From Akkermansiaceae bacterium (GTDB lineage Bacteria > Verrucomicrobiota > Verrucomicrobiia > Verrucomicrobiales > Akkermansiaceae): a stretch of DNA of 64,000 bases. Of this stretch, positions 1 to 8,735 are shown piece by piece. The stretch's first letter is position 1. Each line of letters opens with the position of its first letter. A program made the position numbers and the translations under genes. The notes beneath the pieces were generated by a model. That model was given only the letters and a program-made list of their open reading frames with translations. It was not told where the DNA came from and ran no database searches. Where the stretch lies: NCBI GenBank assembly GCA_903908495.1, contig CAIVSK010000088.1, forward strand, positions 1 to 64,000, read 5' to 3'.

Positions 1-463
1 CGTCGGGCAGGGCTCCGGCGTTCAGCGCGGTGGCGATTTTGCCGCTGGCGGCAATCGTGCCGGATTGGACCAGCGCGCTGGAGGCCTCCGCCAGCGTGGC
101 CGGGTCAAGGGCGGGCACTGGCGCGTCCGGGGTGTGGGACAGCACGCCGGCGAGTTGCACCACAAAGGCGACGACCAGGCCGAGGCCGGCAAGGATGGGG
201 GCGACGGGCATGGCGCGCTTGGCCTCATCTTTCAAGTCCAGCAACATGATGATGAAAATGAACAGCACCATCACCGCGCCGGTGTAGACGAGGATTTGAA
301 TGACCCCGACGAAAAACGCGCTGAGGCCGACGAAGAGCCCGGCCAGGCCGACGAAGCAGGTGACCACGGCCAGCGCGCTGGCCACCGGATTGCGGCAGGC
401 GATGACCGCGGCACCGCCGGCGAGCATCACGGTGGAAAAAAGCCAGAAAAGGTAGGAGGGCAT
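1..463 (-). CDS. nuoJ: NADH-quinone oxidoreductase subunit J (partial, runs off the window start)
   Basis: Reverse-strand translation from ATG at 463: MPSYLFWLFSTVMLAGGAAVIACRNPVASALAVVTCFVGLAGLFVGLSAFFVGVIQILVYTGAVMVLFIFIIMLLDL, typical NuoJ; lies downstream of nuoI/nuoH. Absent from the ORF track because it is open at the edge. Confidence 0.93.
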   Translation of the reverse strand, partial: MPSYLFWLFSTVMLAGGAAVIACRNPVASALAVVTCFVGLAGLFVGLSAFFVGVIQILVYTGAVMVLFIFIIMLLDLKDEAKRAMPVAPILAGLGLVVAFVVQLAGVLSHTPDAPVPALDPATLAEASSALVQSGTIAASGKIATALNAGALPD

Positions 464-477
464 TGGGGGGGATGTTA

Positions 478-618
478 GAGGTTATTGATTATTAGTTATC
501 AGGAAAGAGGCCAGGGAAAAGTTGGGAGAGTTAGCGGAGTTCCTGGAGGCGGGTGGAGGGCGAAAGGGAAGTGTGACTATTAACCAATAACCGATAACCG
601 ATAACTCATAACCAATCA
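478..618. mobile_element. Gene-less heptamer-bounded inverted element between nuoI and nuoJ (element A)
   Basis: Left arm ggttatt-gattatt-agttatc; right arm ccaataa-ccgataa-ccgataa-ctcataa-ccaatca (period 7, inverted relative to the left arm). Fills the whole nuoI stop to nuoJ start gap. Confidence 0.6.
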
Positions 619-1185
619 CTACTTCAGTTCATTCCATTTGTTGACGAGACCGGTGCGGACGCCTCCGATTTGATAGAGCTTGTCCTTGTGGTGGACCATT
701 TCCTTGCGGCTTAGGCCGGTGATGACGTAGTCCTTGCGCAGGAAGATGGCCTGTTCGGGGCAGACTTCCTCGCACATGCCGCAGTAGATGCAGCGGATCA
801 TGTCGATGTCGAATGCGGCGGGGCGCTTCTCAACCTTGGCCCAGGGGTCGTCGGAGGGGATTTCGCCGGGGATGATCTTGATGGCCTTGGGCGGGCAGAT
901 GAATTCGCAGAGTTGGCACGAGACGCAGCGTTCGCGGCCTTGCTCGTCGGTGACCAGGGCGGGGGCACCGCGGTAGTACTCGGGCAGGTGCTCGTCCCAT
1001 TTTTGCTCCGGGTATTGCATGGTCACGCCGAGGCCGGAGGAGGCGAGGTCCTTGGCTCCCATGGACTTGCCCAGCAGCGACTTGACTGCGTGGGTCATGG
1101 TGAGAAAGAAGCCCTTGAAGAGCGCTGTCAGATAGATGGCCTCGCCGGGGCCGAGCTTGGGGCGTTGGAGTTTTACGACTGCCAT
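619..1185 (-). CDS. nuoI: NADH-quinone oxidoreductase subunit I (2x 4Fe-4S ferredoxin)
   Basis: CVSCQLCEFICPPKAI and CIYCGMCEEVCPEQAI motifs; operon context. Confidence 0.95.
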   Translation of the reverse strand: MAVVKLQRPKLGPGEAIYLTALFKGFFLTMTHAVKSLLGKSMGAKDLASSGLGVTMQYPEQKWDEHLPEYYRGAPALVTDEQGRERCVSCQLCEFICPPKAIKIIPGEIPSDDPWAKVEKRPAAFDIDMIRCIYCGMCEEVCPEQAIFLRKDYVITGLSRKEMVHHKDKLYQIGGVRTGLVNKWNELK

Positions 1186-1230
1186 GGGAGGGGGATTTAG
1201 CGGTTCTCTGTGAGCGGATCGGGGGCGGGA

Positions 1231-2484
1231 TCAGGCGCGGAGGATGGTGGGCTTGGCCTCGGAGGCTCTGGCGACCCAGATGATGGCCGCGGTGACGATG
1301 ATGAGCAACACGGCGCCGATGCCGGTGATGGCGATGGTGAGGAACGGGGCGGCCACGATCAGGGCGGCGAGGAAGACATTGACGAGGGCGGCCTCGAAGA
1401 AGACCACCCAGCCGAGTTTCATGAGTTGGTCGTAGCGGAAGCGCGGGATGGTCCAGCGCACCAGGATGAAAAACAGGATGAATGCTACCACCTTGGCGAG
1501 GAAGATGGCCAGGTGAATGAAGCCGCCGAAGCCGAAGCCGCCGAGGCTGAGGTTGGAGATCCAGGAGTCGGTGCCGAAACCCAACGACCAGCCGCCTAGG
1601 AAGATGGTGACGATGAGTGCGGAGCCGATGACCATGGCGGCGTACTCGCCCATGAAGAACATGGCGAATTTCATCGAGGAATATTCGGTGTGATAGCCGC
1701 CGACGAGTTCAGTTTCGCACTCCGGCAGGTCGAATGGCATGCGGTTGGTTTCCGCAAAGATGGAAATGGTGAAAATCAGGAACGACACCGCGGCCGGGAA
1801 CCAGAACAGCAGCTTGGACGATAGAGTATGGGTGGCGTCATGGCCCCACAGCGGCAGCAGCAACCAGCCGTGCTCGGCCTGTTGTTGGACGATGGTGCTG
1901 AGGTTGAGATCGCCGAAGTAGATGAGCACCGGGATGATCGAGAGGCCCATGGCGATCTCGTAGGAGATCATTTGGGCGGTCGAGCGGATGCCGCCGAGGA
2001 AGGGGAACTTCGAGTTGGACGACCAGCCGGCGATGGCGATGCCGTAGACGGTTAGTGATGCGACCGAGAAGATGAACAGGGGGCCGATGTCAAGATCGGC
2101 GATGACGAGCTTTTCGGTGTGGCCGAAGAGCGTGATGGGAGTGCCGAAGGGAATCACGCAGGCGGTGATGAGGGCCGGGGCCACGGTGAGCGCGGGGGCC
2201 AGCCAGTAGAACGCCTTGCGCACATGTTTGGGCGTGAAATCCTCCTTGAGAAAGAGTTTGATGCCATCGGCAACCGGTTGGATCAGTCCGCCGAGGCCAA
2301 GGATGCTGCAATCTTTCTTGAAGCCGAACAGGGTGAGGGGAATGCCCACCCGGTTGGGGCCGACGCGGTCCTGGATGATGGCGCAGAAGCGCCGCTCGAA
2401 AAAGACCGAGACCGGAACCAGCGGCAACACCACGCAGAACGTCAGCGCGATGATTTTGATGATGAGGATGAGGAGGAGGAGCAT
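1231..2484 (-). CDS. nuoH: NADH-quinone oxidoreductase subunit H
   Basis: Multi-TM protein with QDRVGPNRVG, ETNRMPFDLPECETELVGGYHTEYSSMKFAMFFMGEYA and PRFRYDQLMKLGW signatures. Confidence 0.96.
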   Translation of the reverse strand: MLLLLILIIKIIALTFCVVLPLVPVSVFFERRFCAIIQDRVGPNRVGIPLTLFGFKKDCSILGLGGLIQPVADGIKLFLKEDFTPKHVRKAFYWLAPALTVAPALITACVIPFGTPITLFGHTEKLVIADLDIGPLFIFSVASLTVYGIAIAGWSSNSKFPFLGGIRSTAQMISYEIAMGLSIIPVLIYFGDLNLSTIVQQQAEHGWLLLPLWGHDATHTLSSKLLFWFPAAVSFLIFTISIFAETNRMPFDLPECETELVGGYHTEYSSMKFAMFFMGEYAAMVIGSALIVTIFLGGWSLGFGTDSWISNLSLGGFGFGGFIHLAIFLAKVVAFILFFILVRWTIPRFRYDQLMKLGWVVFFEAALVNVFLAALIVAAPFLTIAITGIGAVLLIIVTAAIIWVARASEAKPTILRA

Positions 2485-2983
2485 TGGTTATTGGGAAGAT
2501 GGGTTATTGGTTATGGGTTATTGGTTATTGGGAAGATGGGGATGTGGCTCAGCATTCTCTTTGGCGGCGCGGCGCAGGTAGGAGATGTAACCGTTGGTGA
2601 GCTTGACGGCGGTGCTGATGAGGGCCCGGCCCTCGGTGAGAAGGGATGTTTCGATCAGATTTTCGTCGTTGGCCGTGATGAGATGATCGAGAATTTCCCA
2701 AACGGAGCCGCGCGAGTTGGAGCAGAATTTGGCGTTGTCGAGGTAATGGAACCGGCCGTAGCCCTCGGCGATATTCGCGGTGGTTGACCGGGACGCACGG
2801 ATCAATTGATCGGTCAGGCGGTAGATCTCCTCCTTTGGCAGCAGTGGCACGACCTTGCCGCGCACGAAAACGCGGAGCGCCCGGCATGCTTGCCAGCATT
2901 CCAAGTCCTCGAAAGATCTGAGCGGTTCGTCGTGCATTTTTCTTCCCAATAACTCTTAACCAACAACCCTTAACCAATAACCA
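2485..2983. mobile_element. Heptamer-bounded inverted element carrying a four-helix-bundle gene (element B)
   Basis: Left arm TTATTGG-TTATGGG-TTATTGG-TTATTGG (2504-2531); right arm CCAATAA-CTCTTAA-CCAACAA-CCCTTAA-CCAATAA-CCACTAA-CCGTTAA (2946-2994). Complementary orientation; gttattgggaaga / tcttcccaataac inverted ends; 4HB ORF inside. The right array runs past the nuoG stop codon at 2984-2986. Confidence 0.75.
2518..2937 (-). CDS. Four helix bundle protein (TIGR02436 / S23-IVP-like)
   Basis: MHDEPLRSFEDLECWQACRALR...LPKEEIYRLTDQLIRASRSTTANIAEGYGRFHYLDNAKF...SVWEILDHL; NIAEGYGR hallmark. Stop codon lies inside the heptamer array. Confidence 0.9.
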   Translation of the reverse strand: MHDEPLRSFEDLECWQACRALRVFVRGKVVPLLPKEEIYRLTDQLIRASRSTTANIAEGYGRFHYLDNAKFCSNSRGSVWEILDHLITANDENLIETSLLTEGRALISTAVKLTNGYISYLRRAAKENAEPHPHLPNNQ

Positions 2984-4741
2984 CTAACCGTTAATCACCC
3001 CCGCGGCGATGCGGGCGCGTTCGTTTTCGAGGAGGGGGATTTTGTAGCCGGTGTCGATGAGCGGGATGCCGGCGTTGGTGATTTTTGCCAGGTCGAGGCC
3101 GGTGAAGGCGGGGATGGTGGCGGCGAGTTGGGTGAAGATGTCCTCGAGATTGTGGATGGCGGGGTCCTCGCCGGTGATGGCGCGGATGAGGTCGCGCAAC
3201 ATTTCCCAATCATCGCGGGCGTTGCCCGGCGTGGCGGTGGCGCGGTTGAGGCGCTGCAGGCGGCCGCTCAGATTGACCATCGAGCCGCGCTTTTCGCTGA
3301 AGGCCGCGGTGGGCAGCACCAGGTGGGCGGCGTCGGCGGTCGGGTTGGCGAGCAGGTGGGTGTGGAGCAGAAACGCGAGCCGGCCGAGGTCTGCGGCCGT
3401 GAAGCCGGCATCGCTGATGATGTCTTCGCCGAGGACGATGAGTGCCTTGATGGAGCCGGCGCGCACGCCGTTGCGGATGCCGTCGAGGGCGGCGTAGGGG
3501 TCCTCGGTTGCCAGGACGAGTTTGGCACCGCTGGTGTTCGGGTTGCGGTCGGCGGCAATGAGCAGGGCGTCGGGCTCGGCGTAGCGGGGGACCAGCGCGA
3601 GGTGAGGCGTGCCGAGTTTTTGGGCGAGGATGCGGGTGAGGTGGAGTTCCTCGTTGGTCATGCGGGCGGAGGCGATGACGGCGATTTGATCCGGGGCGAC
3701 GGCCTTGAGCTGCGGGGCGATGATTTGGAGGGCCTCGGCCCAGGTCGCTTGGCGGTGGCGGGTGCCGGCCTTGGCGAGCGGTTCGGTGAGGCGGGCGGCG
3801 CTATCGATGTAGTGGAAATTGAGGCGGTGGGAATCCGGCATCCAATCCGAGTTGACGTCGTTGTTGCGGCGCGGGGTGATGCGGTGGATGGTGTTTTCGC
3901 GGGTCCACACGGTGATATTGGAGCCGGTGCCGCAGTTCACATCGATGGTCGGCGTTTCCTTGAGGAACCACACCCGCATCTGAAAACGGAAATCGTTGGC
4001 GGTGAGCGCGCCGACCGGGCAGAGGTCCACCGTGTTGAGCGAGTAGTTGGAATCCAACAGGTGCCCCGGATGCACCGTCAGGGTGGTGTGGGTGCCGCGC
4101 TGGGTGAAGCCGAGGACCGGCTCGCCGGCCACTTCGTCCATGAAGCGGATGCACCGGCTGCACAGGATGCAGCGCTCATCGTCGAGGCGGACGCGCGGGC
4201 CGATGGCGACGTTTTTGGGCTTCTTGACCTTCATATCGGCGAAGCGCGACACGCCGCGGCCGTGGCTGACGGAATTTTCCTGCAGGCGGCATTCGCCGGC
4301 CTGGTCGCAAATCGGGCAATCCAGCGGGTGATTGATCAGGAGAAACTCCATCACGCCCGCCTGGCAGGATTCGACGAGCTTGCTGGTGGTGCAGATGCCC
4401 ATGTTTTCGCTCACGGTATTGGCGCAGGCGATGACGGCGCGCGGACTCCACGTGATCGGCTCGTAGCCGAGGGTGTCGCGCTGCGGCTCCTGGCCGGGGG
4501 CGGGGCGGGGGGGCATGCCGACTTGCACCAGGCACATGCGGCAATTGCCCGAGGGGGTCAATTTCGGGTGGTAGCAATAATGGGGGACGGCGACCTGCAC
4601 TTGGCGGCAGGCTTCGATCATCCGTGTGCCTTTGGGAAATTGATGCCAGCAGCCGTTGATCTGCACATTGACCATGCCGATGGCGGCAGCAAGGTCTTTG
4701 GGCTGCCTGATTTCTAAAGTTGCCGAAGGGGTGTCGCTCAT
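2984..4741 (-). CDS. nuoG: NADH-quinone oxidoreductase subunit G
   Basis: 2Fe-2S and 4Fe-4S cysteine motifs (HYCYHPKLTPSGNCRMCLV, CPICDQAGECRLQ, CILCSRCIRFMDEV). Confidence 0.93.
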   Translation of the reverse strand: MSDTPSATLEIRQPKDLAAAIGMVNVQINGCWHQFPKGTRMIEACRQVQVAVPHYCYHPKLTPSGNCRMCLVQVGMPPRPAPGQEPQRDTLGYEPITWSPRAVIACANTVSENMGICTTSKLVESCQAGVMEFLLINHPLDCPICDQAGECRLQENSVSHGRGVSRFADMKVKKPKNVAIGPRVRLDDERCILCSRCIRFMDEVAGEPVLGFTQRGTHTTLTVHPGHLLDSNYSLNTVDLCPVGALTANDFRFQMRVWFLKETPTIDVNCGTGSNITVWTRENTIHRITPRRNNDVNSDWMPDSHRLNFHYIDSAARLTEPLAKAGTRHRQATWAEALQIIAPQLKAVAPDQIAVIASARMTNEELHLTRILAQKLGTPHLALVPRYAEPDALLIAADRNPNTSGAKLVLATEDPYAALDGIRNGVRAGSIKALIVLGEDIISDAGFTAADLGRLAFLLHTHLLANPTADAAHLVLPTAAFSEKRGSMVNLSGRLQRLNRATATPGNARDDWEMLRDLIRAITGEDPAIHNLEDIFTQLAATIPAFTGLDLAKITNAGIPLIDTGYKIPLLENERARIAAGVING

Positions 4742-4912
4742 GGGTCGTAAAGCGGGCCGGGCGTGGTGCGCGTGAGACGTCCGGTGCTAGTCGGCGGCCA
4801 ATATGTGGCCCCGCGCCGGACCCGGCAAGCGTGGTTTTGGGAAAAATATCGGTGGACTGGTTGGTCCGTGATTGCAGTGGCAGCGGGCGGGAAAGGGTGC
4901 TAGCGTCCCGCC

Positions 4913-5959
4913 GTGGATGCATTGATTCATCATCTGGAACAGGAACAGGAGCTTTCGTCACGCGAGGTCGAGGTGGCCGCCAACTTGCTGCTCAATCCAG
5001 CGGTGGAAGACGCCAAAAAGGAACGTTTACTCGAAGCGCTCGCCAACAAAGGTGAGACGCCGGCCGAAATTGCCGGGTTTGTGGAGGTCTTCCTCGAGCG
5101 GGCGGTGGACCCGCATCTGGGTTTGCTCGATCTGGACGGGCCCACCCTCGATCTGTGCGGCACCGGCGGCGACCAGCTCAGTTTGTTCAATGTCTCGACC
5201 ACTGCGATGTTCGTGGCTGCGGCGGGCGGTGCGATTGTCGTCAAGCACGGCAACCGCGGCATCACTTCGCCCAGTGGCGGAGCCGATGTGCTGGAAGCGT
5301 TGGGCATCCGCATTGATTTGCCTGCCGAGGGGTTTCGCCGCTGCCTGGAAAAGGCGGGGGTCGGCTTCATGTTTGCCCCGGCGTACCATCCGGCGTTCAA
5401 GGCCGTCGCGGGAGTTCGCAAATCGTTGGCCGCCCGCGGTGTGCGCACCATTTTCAACATCATCGGGCCCTTGCTCAATCCCGCCCAGCCGCAATGCCAG
5501 CTCGTCGGCGTGTTTGCCCGCGAATTGTGCCCGGCATTTGCCGAAATTCTGGAAAACCTCGGCCGCGACAGTGCCTGGGTGGTGCATGGCACCACCGGCG
5601 ACGGCCGCTCGGTGGATGAGGTGAGCTTGATGGGCTCCACGCGCATCTGCAAGGCCGGCACCTATCAAGATTTGGCGGACGAGGAGGTTCGGCCGCGCGA
5701 TTTCGGTCTGCAGCATGCCGAGATCAAGGATCTGCAGGGTGGTGATGCCAAGGCCAATGCGGCAATTCTGGAAGCCATCCTTGCCGGCCGCGACACCGGT
5801 CCCAAGCACGACATGGTGTTGCTCAATGCCGGGGCCGCCCTCGCCTGCGCCGGCTTGGCCGACGACCTTGGCGATGGCATTGAGGTGTCGCGTGAATTGC
5901 TCGCCAGCGGTGCCGCCCTGGCGCGTCTGCGCCTGTTGCAAAAGGCGGCGAAACGCTGA
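4913..5959 (+). CDS. trpD: Anthranilate phosphoribosyltransferase
   Basis: DLCGTGGDQLSLFNVSTTAMFVAAAGGAIVVKHGNRGITSPSGGADVLEALG and GPLLNPAQPQ motifs; GTG start. Confidence 0.95.
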   Translation: MDALIHHLEQEQELSSREVEVAANLLLNPAVEDAKKERLLEALANKGETPAEIAGFVEVFLERAVDPHLGLLDLDGPTLDLCGTGGDQLSLFNVSTTAMFVAAAGGAIVVKHGNRGITSPSGGADVLEALGIRIDLPAEGFRRCLEKAGVGFMFAPAYHPAFKAVAGVRKSLAARGVRTIFNIIGPLLNPAQPQCQLVGVFARELCPAFAEILENLGRDSAWVVHGTTGDGRSVDEVSLMGSTRICKAGTYQDLADEEVRPRDFGLQHAEIKDLQGGDAKANAAILEAILAGRDTGPKHDMVLLNAGAALACAGLADDLGDGIEVSRELLASGAALARLRLLQKAAKR

Positions 5960-5972
5960 GTGGCCCGTCCCT

Positions 5973-8690
5973 ATGCAACTCGTCTTTCGCGTTAATTACC
6001 GCACGGTGCCCGGCCAGTCGCTGTGGCTCAAGTTCGCGGCCCTGTTCACCGCCAGCGGCGTGCGCGTCGAACAGGTGCTGCCACTGCGCTGGCTCAACCC
6101 GCAGCAATGGGAAGGCAGCGTGGAATTGGAGGGAACCGGTCCCTTGCGCTTGTCCTATCACTATCAGCTGCGCCAGGAAAGCAACGGCTTGCAGTTGGAC
6201 GAGTGGTTGGCGCCACGGATCGTCGAGGTGGATCCCGCGGCGCGGGATTGCGTGGTGCTGGCGGACACCTGGTGTTCGGCAGGCACTCCCGACCATGCTT
6301 TGGAAACCAAGCCGTTCGCGGTGTTGTTGCCCAAACGCGGTCCGTTCGGGCCGCCCGCGGCCACCGCCGTTGCGGCCAACCACGAGTTTATGTTGCGGAT
6401 GGCGGCGGTGCCGCCGGGGCAGGCGCCCTGTCTGTTGGGCAGCGTGCGCGAGCTCGGCGACTGGGATGGCCAGCGGGCGCTGCCGCTGGAGGAAATTGCC
6501 GCCAACGTCTGGCGGGTGGCGCTGAGCCTGCCCGCGGCCGGCCACATCGAATACAAGTATGGACTGTGTGAGGCGGCGAGCGGGGACCTGCTCGCCATCG
6601 AGCAAGGCCCCAACCGGGTGCTTGCGAGCCTCCCCTGCGTGCCGCGGCAATGGACGCGGGTGAGCGACGAGGGCTTTGCCCGCAACCCCGATGCGTTGTT
6701 CCACGGTTGCGGGGTGGCGGTGCCCGTTTTCTCCCTGCGCAGCGCCCGCGGCCTCGGCGTTGGCGAGTTTGCCGACCTCGCCGCGTTGGCCGATTGGGCT
6801 GCTGCGACCGGGCTGCGGATGATTCAGATCCTGCCGGTCAATGATACCACCGCAGCCGGCGACTGGACAGATTCCTATCCGTATTCTGCCATCAGCGGGT
6901 TTGCCCTGCATCCGCTCTATCTGCGGATCGACGACCTGCCCTATCCGATGCCGGCGGAGTTTGCAGCGCAGGGCACCGCTGCGCGCCAACGCCTCAATCC
7001 GCTGCCGACGGTGGATTATGAGGAGGTGATGCGGGTCAAGCGCAACCTCACCCGCCAGATCTATCAGCACCATCAGGCCGCCCTGATGGCCGATGCTGGC
7101 ATTCACAAGTTCATTCAGGTCAATCGCGAGTGGTTGTTGCCCTACGCGGTGTTCTGCCTGTTGCGCGAGCGCTTCCAGACGGCCGACTTCACCTGCTGGG
7201 GCGAGTGGTCGAGCTACGACCGGGAGCGGGTGGATGGGCTGGCCAGCACGTCTGCCGCGAGCTGGCCGGAGGTTTTCTATCACATCTGGCTGCAATACGA
7301 ACTCGACCGCCAGTTGGCCGCCGCAGTGGGCCACATGCATCTACGCGGCATCGTCCTCAAGGGGGATTTGCCCATCGGTATCGACCGCCATTCCGTCGAG
7401 GCCTGGTCGTTGCCGCAGCTGTTCAAGATGTCCGCGCAGGCCGGCGCGCCGCCCGACGCCTTCGCCGTCAAGGGCCAGAACTGGGGGTTTCCGACCTATG
7501 ACTGGGACGCGATGCGGCGCGACGGCTATGCCTGGTGGCGCGCGCGTTTTGCCCATTTGGGCCGCTATTTCGATGCCTATCGAATCGACCACATCCTGGG
7601 GTTTTTCCGTATTTGGCAGATTCCGTTGGACCAAGTGGAAGGGATCATGGGGTGGTTTGAGCCGGCCCTTCCGGTGACCCTTGCCGAGTTGCACTCCCGC
7701 GGCATCCCGTTTGATTTCTGCCGTTTTTGCCGGCCCTACCTGCGCGAGCACTCGTTGGCCCAGCGCTTCGGCGAGGACGTCGGGTTTGTTAAAGACCAAT
7801 TCCTTGAGCCTTGCGGATATGACTATTGGAAGTTGCGCGATGAGGTGTCCACCCAGCGGCGGATTGTGGAGCATTTCGGCCCGGCGACGGAGCCCGGCGC
7901 TCCGGAGTGGGAGCGATTCGCACGGATCCGCGACGCCCTGTTGGATTGCGTGAGCGAAGTGCTGTTGTTCGAGGTGGCGGGCAGCGCCGCGAGCCTGTTC
8001 CACCCGCGTTGCCAGATGCGGACGACGCGTTCCTATCAGGAGTTGGACGACGACGTGAAGTGGCGTCTCGATGAGTTGTATGATGACTACTTTCACCGGC
8101 GGCAGGAGGATTTCTGGCAGGCTTGCGGCTATGAGAAGCTGCCGGTGATGCGGCAGGCCAGCAGCATGCTGTTATGCGGCGAGGATCTCGGCATGGTGCC
8201 GGCCTGCGTGCCCGGGGTGATGGCCGAGCTTGGCTTCCTCTCGCTCGAGATCCAGCGCATGCCCAAAACCCGCTACTCCGACTTTTCCCATCCGGCGGAC
8301 GCGCCCTATCTGAGTGTCGTCAGCCCGTCCACCCATGACATGCCCACGCTGCGCGAATGGTGGCGCGAGGACGGCAAACTCACCGGTCATTTCGCGTGGA
8401 GCATGTTGGGCGTGGATTTCCCCTCGCTCAACTTGTCCGGCGAGACCGCCGCGCGCATCATCGCGCTGCACCTCCACTCGCCGGCCATGTGGGCGCTCGT
8501 CCCGCTGCAGGACTTGCTGGCGATGGACGAATCCATCCGCCATCCCGAGCCCGCCGCCGAGCGCATCAACGTGCCCGCCATCATGCCCCATTACTGGCGC
8601 TACCGGATGTTGCTCGACTTGGAGCAACTCGCCGCCGCCGGGGAATTCAATCTGCGCCTGCGCGACATGGTCAGCGCAGCCCGACGCTGA
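5973..8690 (+). CDS. malQ: 4-alpha-glucanotransferase with N-terminal starch-binding (CBM20-like) domains
   Basis: GH77 motifs (LPIGIDRHSVEAW, FDAYRIDHILGFFRIWQIP, GEDLGMVPACVPGVM, SPSTHDMPTLREWW); N-terminal CBM20-like repeats. Confidence 0.9.
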   Translation: MQLVFRVNYRTVPGQSLWLKFAALFTASGVRVEQVLPLRWLNPQQWEGSVELEGTGPLRLSYHYQLRQESNGLQLDEWLAPRIVEVDPAARDCVVLADTWCSAGTPDHALETKPFAVLLPKRGPFGPPAATAVAANHEFMLRMAAVPPGQAPCLLGSVRELGDWDGQRALPLEEIAANVWRVALSLPAAGHIEYKYGLCEAASGDLLAIEQGPNRVLASLPCVPRQWTRVSDEGFARNPDALFHGCGVAVPVFSLRSARGLGVGEFADLAALADWAAATGLRMIQILPVNDTTAAGDWTDSYPYSAISGFALHPLYLRIDDLPYPMPAEFAAQGTAARQRLNPLPTVDYEEVMRVKRNLTRQIYQHHQAALMADAGIHKFIQVNREWLLPYAVFCLLRERFQTADFTCWGEWSSYDRERVDGLASTSAASWPEVFYHIWLQYELDRQLAAAVGHMHLRGIVLKGDLPIGIDRHSVEAWSLPQLFKMSAQAGAPPDAFAVKGQNWGFPTYDWDAMRRDGYAWWRARFAHLGRYFDAYRIDHILGFFRIWQIPLDQVEGIMGWFEPALPVTLAELHSRGIPFDFCRFCRPYLREHSLAQRFGEDVGFVKDQFLEPCGYDYWKLRDEVSTQRRIVEHFGPATEPGAPEWERFARIRDALLDCVSEVLLFEVAGSAASLFHPRCQMRTTRSYQELDDDVKWRLDELYDDYFHRRQEDFWQACGYEKLPVMRQASSMLLCGEDLGMVPACVPGVMAELGFLSLEIQRMPKTRYSDFSHPADAPYLSVVSPSTHDMPTLREWWREDGKLTGHFAWSMLGVDFPSLNLSGETAARIIALHLHSPAMWALVPLQDLLAMDESIRHPEPAAERINVPAIMPHYWRYRMLLDLEQLAAAGEFNLRLRDMVSAARR

Positions 8691-8735
8691 CGGGATTTGC
8701 TTGCGGGGCGGGAGGGATTGGCGCACATATTGGCT

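Noticed and set aside
3128-4717. Long plus-strand ORFs antisense to nuoG, pheT, pnp, murCB and others (for example 3128-4717, 12882-14651, 41317-43455)
   Set aside because: High-GC mirror ORFs with low-complexity Gly/Ala/Arg/Asp-rich translations, overlapping clearly recognisable genes on the other strand.
5715-5972. Upstream extension of malQ from 5715
   Set aside because: Overlaps trpD in another frame; ATG at 5973 just after the trpD stop fits the domain start.
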